A stretch of 15,074 bases of DNA. It comes from Pseudomonadota bacterium. GTDB lineage: Bacteria; Pseudomonadota; Gammaproteobacteria; Burkholderiales; Thiobacillaceae. The notes beneath the pieces are model-generated. The model did no database searches and had not been told where the DNA came from. It saw nothing but the letters and a program-made list of their open reading frames with translations. A program made the translations under genes and the position numbers. The stretch is from contig JAJZRT010000021.1 in the NCBI GenBank assembly GCA_021802595.1, forward strand, positions 1 through 15,074, given 5' to 3'. Position 1 is the stretch's first letter. Every line of letters starts with the position of its first letter. Positions 13,930 to 15,074 of the stretch are shown here, in pieces.

Positions 13930-13949
13930 AGGCGACAACTACCTTGACA
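13930..13949 (-). repeat. Right inverted repeat of IS copy 2
   Basis: Plus-strand AGGCGACAACTACCTTGACA, identical to the right end of copy 1 at 6506-6525. Confidence 0.8.
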
Positions 13950-14009
13950 GCCGCCGACTCTGATGATCAACTGCTTCGTGGTGATAGGACCTCCTGTTGT
14001 CGAGAGGGA

Positions 14010-14495
14010 CTACAACAGTCCCCGCTCTGAAAAACTGATCACGCCTTCCCGCCCGACCACGAGGTGATCGAGCACCCGGATGTCCACCAGCGACAGCGCG
14101 TCCTTGAGCCGTTGCGTCAGGACTTCGTCTGCCGTGCTCGGTTCAGGATTTCCGCTCGGGTGGTTGTGCGTAAAAATGACTGCCGCCGCGTTGTGGGCGA
14201 GCGACCGCTTCACGACTTCCCGCGGGTAAACCGCCGTGCCGTTCAGCGTGCCCCGGAAGAGTTCCTCGAACGCCAGCACCCGATGTCGCTGATCGAGAAA
14301 CAGCACCCCGAAAATCTCGTGCTCCCGACCTGCCAGCCGGGCCCGCAGGAAGTCGCGGGCCAAGGCGGGATCGGTGAGGGGTTGACCGATCACGCGCTGA
14401 CCCAGGATGTCACTTGCCGAACTGAGCACTTCGGGTTCCTGTGCCCGGCGGTAGCGCCGGCTGCCGGGTTCGCGGACGTAGAGAATCGTCGCCAT
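14010..14495 (-). CDS. radC: RadC-type JAB-domain protein
   Basis: This 161-residue protein consists essentially of the RadC JAB/MPN domain. The JAMM-type metal site is complete: [17 protein letters not shown] contains His110, His112, Ser120 and Asp123, with Glu60 in [14 protein letters not shown] as the likely catalytic acid. [19 protein letters not shown] is the usual RadC strand and helix. The N-terminal HhH region of chromosomal RadC proteins (about 220 residues) is absent. This is the short form common on integrative elements and plasmids, often with an anti-restriction or unknown role despite the DNA-repair name. The ATG is supported by GGAGGG nine bases upstream. The neighbours and form suggest that this end of the window belongs to an integrative element. 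Enzymatic substrate is unknown. Confidence 0.9.
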   Translation of the reverse strand: MATILYVREPGSRRYRRAQEPEVLSSASDILGQRVIGQPLTDPALARDFLRARLAGREHEIFGVLFLDQRHRVLAFEELFRGTLNGTAVYPREVVKRSLAHNAAAVIFTHNHPSGNPEPSTADEVLTQRLKDALSLVDIRVLDHLVVGREGVISFSERGLL

Positions 14496-14563
14496 GCTGT
14501 TTGCCCTCCGTTTCGGCGGCCCTCGCCGCCTTCGGGGAATCGGCGCGCGGGCGGGCAGGACGC

Positions 14564-14701
14564 ATGACAGCCGGGGTGAGATCCGGCTGGCGGGCGGCGT
14601 GCAAAGCGATGTGGCGTGCGGGAGCGGCGGCGAAGGTTGCGGCTATGGAGGAAGCGGGGCAGCCGTTGCTCGATTTCGTGTCCCGGGAGGGCGTAGCATG
14701 A
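14564..14701 (+). CDS. Possible small ORF, 45 residues, unrecognised
   Basis: The translation starts [20 protein letters not shown] and ends [13 protein letters not shown]. It looks more protein-like than the other frames, with an amphipathic alanine/arginine helix in the middle. AGGA precedes the ATG by three bases. The stop overlaps the ATG of the next frame (ATGA). No family is recognised, and the high GC content makes chance frames common. It would be divergent to radC. Confidence 0.3.
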   Translation: MTAGVRSGWRAACKAMWRAGAAAKVAAMEEAGQPLLDFVSREGVA

Positions 14702-14886
14702 CGCGGCAACGGCAGGAGCCGGAAAAGAGACCGTGCTCGGTGCGGCAGTTCGATGGGCGCGTCGGGAGGGGTTATCTCCTGCCCCGCACTGCGCCCCCGG
14801 ATTCCTTTTTTTTAACGCACCGCGAATCCAAACCACCCCCGCACGCCTCTTTAGCCGTGAAGGTGCCCCTCCAGGCACCGAAGTGA
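14698..14886 (+). CDS. Possible small ORF, 62 residues, unrecognised
   Basis: It starts at an ATG overlapping the previous stop and ends 10 bp before the DUF2892 start. The product begins [20 protein letters not shown], is basic and proline-rich, and has no motif I know. The evidence is only its tight position in a putative three-gene string. A run of eight T at 14807-14814 falls inside it, which argues against strong coding constraint. Confidence 0.22.
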   Translation: MTRQRQEPEKRPCSVRQFDGRVGRGYLLPRTAPPDSFFLTHRESKPPPHASLAVKVPLQAPK

Positions 14887-14896
14887 GGAGCGGAAG

Positions 14897-15074
14897 ATGA
14901 TCTACGTAAAAAACCTGCCCGTCTGGGAGCGGATCGCGCGCCTGGGCATCGGGGTGGCAGTCGCCCTTTATGGATTCACCGAACTCGGCGGTCGATGGGG
15001 GTGGGCCACGGTAGCGGGCGGCGCGGGTCTGGTACTGACCGCGGCATTCGGGTTCTGTCCGGCCTGCGCCCTGG
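14897..15074 (+). CDS. DUF2892/YgaP-like small membrane protein, cut by window end
   Basis: The first 59 residues are visible. It begins MIYVKNLPVWERIARLGIG, continues with the membrane span IGVAVALYGFTELGGRWGW and a second span AGGAGLVLTAAFGFCPAC. DUF2892 proteins (inner-membrane domain, as in YgaP) start with NLPxWERxxR, have two spans, and end the second with GFCPxC, so the match is strong. Function is unknown in general; some are fused to rhodanese domains, and whether this one is cannot be seen. The ATG has GAGGAG six bases upstream. The gene faces away from radC. Confidence 0.85.
   Translation, partial: MIYVKNLPVWERIARLGIGVAVALYGFTELGGRWGWATVAGGAGLVLTAAFGFCPACAL

Larger units (their letters stand above)
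12297..13949 (+). mobile_element. IS3-family insertion sequence, copy 2
   Basis: Same family, orientation and gene layout as copy 1, and one base longer. The orfA and orfB lengths are identical to copy 1 (516 and 1056 bp). The 20-bp ends are the same as in copy 1. The body differs at many positions, so the two are relatives and not a fresh duplication. No target-site duplication is evident. It lies between the 102-residue HMA-like gene and radC and forms the right border of the metal-gene segment. Confidence 0.88.

Noticed and set aside
12646..13938. 430-codon minus-strand ORF
   Set aside because: It is the antisense of an intact transposase pair; similar antisense frames occur in IS copy 1 (4775-5797 and 5888-6514). 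They are products of GC-rich codon bias.

Overview
This window looks like a piece of a mobile, GC-rich proteobacterial chromosome or integrative element, most likely beta- or gammaproteobacterial. The clues are the MerR/CzcD metal cassette, the two IS3-family elements, and a short RadC/JAB gene of the kind common in integrative elements. The species cannot be read from the sequence. No rRNA, tRNA or CRISPR array was seen.

Region 1 (1-1907): an isolated DJ-1/PfpI-family gene (401-1078) lies between stretches with no convincing gene.

Region 2 (1908-4293): two plus-strand genes that look distinctly more AT-rich than their surroundings. The first encodes a SIR2-like protein with an inserted four-cysteine motif. 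The second encodes a protein carrying a textbook PD-(D/E)XK nuclease core in an otherwise unrecognised fold. A predicted NAD-consuming enzyme next to a predicted nuclease is the composition expected of an anti-phage defence module. This is the best candidate for an undescribed system in the window, but function is inferred.

Region 3 (4874-13949): two related but non-identical IS3-family elements in the same orientation bracket about 5.8 kb of metal/envelope genes, like a composite transposon. The divergent core is a PbrR/CadR-like MerR regulator plus a DMT permease with a 23-histidine tail on the minus strand, and czcD on the plus strand, around a MerR-type promoter with a 19-bp spacer. A 102-aa protein with an HMA-like secondary-structure pattern lies beyond czcD. 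On the left are a COG4705 membrane-protein gene beheaded by the first IS, a divergent undecaprenyl-diphosphate phosphatase (uppP) and an XRE regulator. The uppP gene sits between the first seven codons of a response regulator and the last 54 codons of a histidine kinase. It therefore appears to have replaced the middle of a two-component operon that followed the COG4705 gene.

Region 4 (13950-15074): radC (JAB domain) on the minus strand, then possible small overlapping ORFs and the start of a DUF2892/YgaP-like membrane protein on the plus strand, cut by the window end.

Together, region 3 reads as a metal-efflux island: a metal sensor controls a CDF exporter, a histidine-rich permease and perhaps an accessory metal-binding protein. 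Region 2 is an independent, probably defensive, insertion beside it.
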